From Nitrososphaeraceae archaeon (GTDB taxonomy: Archaea; Thermoproteota; Nitrososphaeria; Nitrososphaerales; Nitrososphaeraceae): DNA of 7,841 bases. The stretch is from assembly GCA_021155845.1 (NCBI GenBank), contig JAJNBK010000022.1:1-7841 (forward strand). The letters run 5' to 3'. This document shows positions 6,126 through 7,841 of this stretch, piece by piece. The position numbers and the translations under genes were made by a program. The notes under the pieces were generated by a model, which saw nothing but the letters and a program-made list of their open reading frames with translations, did not search any database and was not told the DNA's origin. The stretch's first letter is position 1, and each line of letters opens with the position of its first letter.

Positions 6126-6149
6126 TAGGTGATTAAGTCGTAACACCTA
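6126..6149 (-). repeat. Inverted repeat (hairpin) upstream of rpl3
   Basis: TAGGTG (6126-6131) pairs with CACCTA (6144-6149), and TTA (6133-6135) with TAA (6141-6143), giving 9 base pairs with one bulged A at 6132 and a 5-base loop (AGTCG). It lies about 170 bases before the rpl3 start and 40 bases before the small upstream ORF. In a transcript beginning further up it would form a leader hairpin; as DNA it could be an operator. It is listed as visible structure without assigned function. Confidence 0.5.
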
Positions 6150-6163
6150 TCAATAAACGCCTG

Positions 6164-6190
6164 CATAAATTTATGTTATTATTAAATCAA
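6164..6190 (-). promoter_or_regulatory. AT-rich TATA-like region with a 12-bp palindrome
   Basis: The minus strand reads GATTTAATAATAAC followed by the perfect palindrome CATAAATTTATG (6175-6164). Either part resembles an archaeal TATA element. A start about 25 bases downstream would lie near 6145-6155, just upstream of the hairpin at 6149-6126 and the small ORF, making this a candidate main promoter of the ribosomal cluster. Both palindrome and AT-richness are also expected by chance. Confidence 0.35.
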
Positions 6191-6196
6191 TGACAG

Positions 6197-6229
6197 GAAG
6201 ATTGTTGCTCTCCTCATTTAACAATCTTC
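6197..6229. repeat. Perfect 10-bp inverted repeat with 13-base loop
   Basis: GAAGATTGTT (6197-6206) and AACAATCTTC (6220-6229) are exact reverse complements separated by 13 bases. This is the strongest hairpin I found in the spacer. On the plus strand it is followed by ACTTTTCTAT, weakly terminator-like; on the minus strand the loop exposes GAGGAG, a Shine-Dalgarno-like stretch, but no start codon follows at useful distance. Function unknown; a regulator-binding site, an RNA leader element or a terminator are all possible. Confidence 0.6.
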
Positions 6230-7052
6230 ACTTTTCTATAACCTCTCTATTGTGTGTACATATCGACAAATAGATGCAACCGATTTATGATTATGACATA
6301 CATAAGCTTGCAATTGTCTTTTTTGCATGTAAAATAGTCATATGAAAACATTCTGTGTTCTATTTGTTCTCAGTCAACAATGCTTTTTTCTAATATGAGG
6401 AATGAAAATGATGATGATGATGATGTTTTATATATTCAAGAATTTGCAGTCTTCAGGTATACATATCCCGTTGCGTCTGTAGTAGAAATACGCTGCGTTT
6501 TTGCCATAACTTCTAACTAATGATTACTATTCGAGGATTTTATTAAATATGATTGATCTATAATTTTGGGTATAACTAATTTTCGAATTTCCGTCTCTAT
6601 TATTGGTAACACTCTGGTTAGCTATACTCATTGGTATGTGAATGTATAGATTACTCGGTTTTATAACTCGGCAAAAAAGGATGATGTGAAAGTTCATTAT
6701 GGTAATCCACTAAATACTACTAGAATTTATAATTTTGTTTTTTATGAGCTTTTTCTCGTTTTGCCTGCAAATTCATTAGCTTTGTTATATGTATATTTGT
6801 CATTCAATTGTGTTCTACTAGTTTGCTTGCATCTCTTTTCTTTCCCTATGGAATTAACAAGATCATAACTTTAATCATCATCAAAAACTTTGGCAAAATC
6901 TTAATGCAGTGTATATCTCTTTTGTTAATGCTTCTCTCTTAAGATGAATTGTAAATAATGTGTTATGTTCAGTATTACAACATCTCTATCTGACAGTATT
7001 TATAATGTGACTCCATAATCAATAAATCTTTAAAAGCAATGAAAAGGTTCAG

Positions 7053-7841
7053 TTATTTGGTCAGAACATGATTTAATATGGCTAAAGTTCCATATAAAGC
7101 CTCTTCTAGCCTAACTGTTGCTGTTCCTTGAAAAGGAAACATATTTACCACAAAGTCATAGTACCTGATGCTGGATCCTTCATTTGTCAATATTTCGTCT
7201 ACTCCTTTTTTTGGAGAACCAAAAACCACTAATAGGTTCCTATTGTATCGCATTCGTTCCAGAAGTTTGCCTTCTTTCATTTTGAAAAATACACCTTGCC
7301 TATAAGTAATGAGGATTTCTGTGTTTTGAGCTGTGTTTAAGAGCTTAGCAAGATTTGAAATAACCTTCACATTGTAGCCCCAATAGGTTTTACCAAATTG
7401 TTCCTCCGTCGCTTCTCTAGCCTGTAAGTTCGGATATGGTGATGTAAATAATACGTTAACTTTTTTTCCTTTGAAACCTGATCCTTCGAAAGGGACGAGT
7501 GAACTTAGACCTACATCAACATACAATTTTCCCTTGTCTTTTGCTATTACTCCAACTCGGACATCTCCAATTTTGATATTCTTGATATCTTCTCGGTTTT
7601 TATGATGAGGAGACTTTATTGGATGAAGAATTCCTGCATATTCTAATATTTCCATTCGAGGATACAAAACTTTTCTCAGGTATTGCGGTGTGTCAAGATA
7701 ACGCAAGATCGTCTTTAATAAATTAAGATCATCTTTTTCATATCTGAATGACATATCATGGTAAATGTATATTGTTTTAACTCTGAAGATTGAACAGGCC
7801 CTTGCGATCTGAGAGATCTTGATGCTTTTGTCACGTTTTGT
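7053..7841 (-). CDS. Putative SPOUT/MTH1-family RNA methyltransferase, 5'-truncated by the window edge
   Basis: The product resembles the archaeal MTH1 family of SPOUT (alpha/beta-knot) SAM-dependent methyltransferases (COG2106, human SPOUT1/C9orf114 relatives), thought to methylate RNA, possibly uridine N3. The frame is open to the window edge: before the first ATG (7754) there are 29 more in-frame codons encoding family-like sequence (ISQIARACSIFRVKTIYIYHD shortened: IARACSIFRVKTIYIY), so 7754 is not the start. Of 262 visible residues, YLDTPQYLRK lies near 48-57, an inserted OB-like domain (DVRVGVIAKDKGKLYVDVG) near 93-111, the SAM-site strand LLVVFGSPKKG near 203-213, and the knot FPFQGTATVRLEEALYG near 235-251. 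Perhaps 10-20 N-terminal residues are missing. In many archaea this gene directly precedes rpl3, matching its strand and order here. Confidence 0.9.
   Translation of the reverse strand, partial: TKRDKSIKISQIARACSIFRVKTIYIYHDMSFRYEKDDLNLLKTILRYLDTPQYLRKVLYPRMEILEYAGILHPIKSPHHKNREDIKNIKIGDVRVGVIAKDKGKLYVDVGLSSLVPFEGSGFKGKKVNVLFTSPYPNLQAREATEEQFGKTYWGYNVKVISNLAKLLNTAQNTEILITYRQGVFFKMKEGKLLERMRYNRNLLVVFGSPKKGVDEILTNEGSSIRYYDFVVNMFPFQGTATVRLEEALYGTLAILNHVLTK

Larger units (their letters stand above)
5956..7052. other. Long AT-rich spacer between methyltransferase gene and rpl3
   Basis: About 1.1 kb contains no ORF with recognisable protein character. I see no tRNA T-arm or clover pattern, no C/D-box pair (TGATGA runs occur, but no CTGA follows at guide distance) and no direct repeat array. 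Contents that can be pointed to are the two hairpins and TATA-like elements near rpl3, the small ORF at 6028-6087, a run of six ATG triplets at 6408-6425, a strong TATA-like TTTTATATAT around 6427-6436, and a few tiny frames. An unrecognised noncoding RNA cannot be excluded by eye. Confidence 0.7.

Noticed and set aside
6408..6425. Repeated ATGATGA resembling a C box of a C/D guide RNA
   Set aside because: No CTGA D box follows within 70-80 bases; it is a simple trinucleotide run.
6380..6520. Plus-strand 46-codon frame containing five Asp codons from the ATG-triplet run
   Set aside because: No Shine-Dalgarno, simple-repeat origin for the Asp run and no recognisable family.
6686..6868. Plus-strand 60-codon frame starting at GTG, hydrophobic, with AAGGATGAT just before it and a TTTTATAAC box upstream
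   Set aside because: Composition (Phe, Leu, Tyr, Val) is what AT-rich noncoding DNA gives on translation; no family is recognised and the start is GTG with short spacing. Kept only as a weak possibility.
6990..7052. Terminator for the methyltransferase gene
   Set aside because: The minus strand has short T runs (CCTTTTC, GCTTTTAAAG) after the stop, but nothing long or structured enough to call a terminator.

Overview
The window is a stretch of the archaeal S10/spc-type ribosomal protein superoperon, read entirely on the minus strand. Protein types are archaeal: S4e, the RNase P protein Rpp29 (Rnp1) between uL29 and uS17, a uL3 of about 330 residues, and a SPOUT/MTH1-family methyltransferase upstream of uL3. 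The uS19, uL24 and uL14 sequences resemble, from memory, those of ammonia-oxidising Thaumarchaeota (Nitrososphaeria). The AT-rich composition and long AT-rich spacer would suit a low-GC member such as a Nitrosocosmicus-like organism, but that placement is a guess.

Layout in transcription order, from high to low coordinates. (1) 7841-7053: putative RNA methyltransferase, cut at its 5' end by the window edge. (2) 7052-5956: about 1.1 kb with no convincing large gene. It holds two inverted repeats, several TATA-like boxes and, close to rpl3, a possible 19-codon upstream ORF with a strong Shine-Dalgarno sequence. (3) 5955-3852: rpl3, rpl4, rpl23, joined by 4-base stop/start overlaps. (4) 3851-3787: a 65-base gap where most archaea carry rpl2; it contains a TATA-like box. 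(5) 3786-474: rps19, rpl22, rps3, rpl29, rnp1, rps17, rpl14, rpl24, tightly packed or overlapping. (6) 469-1: rps4e, cut at its 3' end by the window edge.

The proteins work together in translation. uL3, uL4, uL22, uL23, uL24 and uL29 belong to the large-subunit core and tunnel/exit region; uL14 lies on the subunit interface; uS3, uS17, uS19 and S4e are small-subunit proteins. Rnp1 couples RNase P (tRNA 5' maturation) to ribosome synthesis, and the methyltransferase probably modifies RNA. Overlaps and purine-rich Shine-Dalgarno sequences inside upstream genes suggest one translationally coupled mRNA, possibly with an added internal promoter before rps19. Three genes (rpl4, rps19, rpl24) appear to start at TTG.

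I found no mobile element, CRISPR array, tRNA or rRNA gene, and no clear new multi-gene system. The most unusual part is the rpl3 upstream region and the absence of rpl2.
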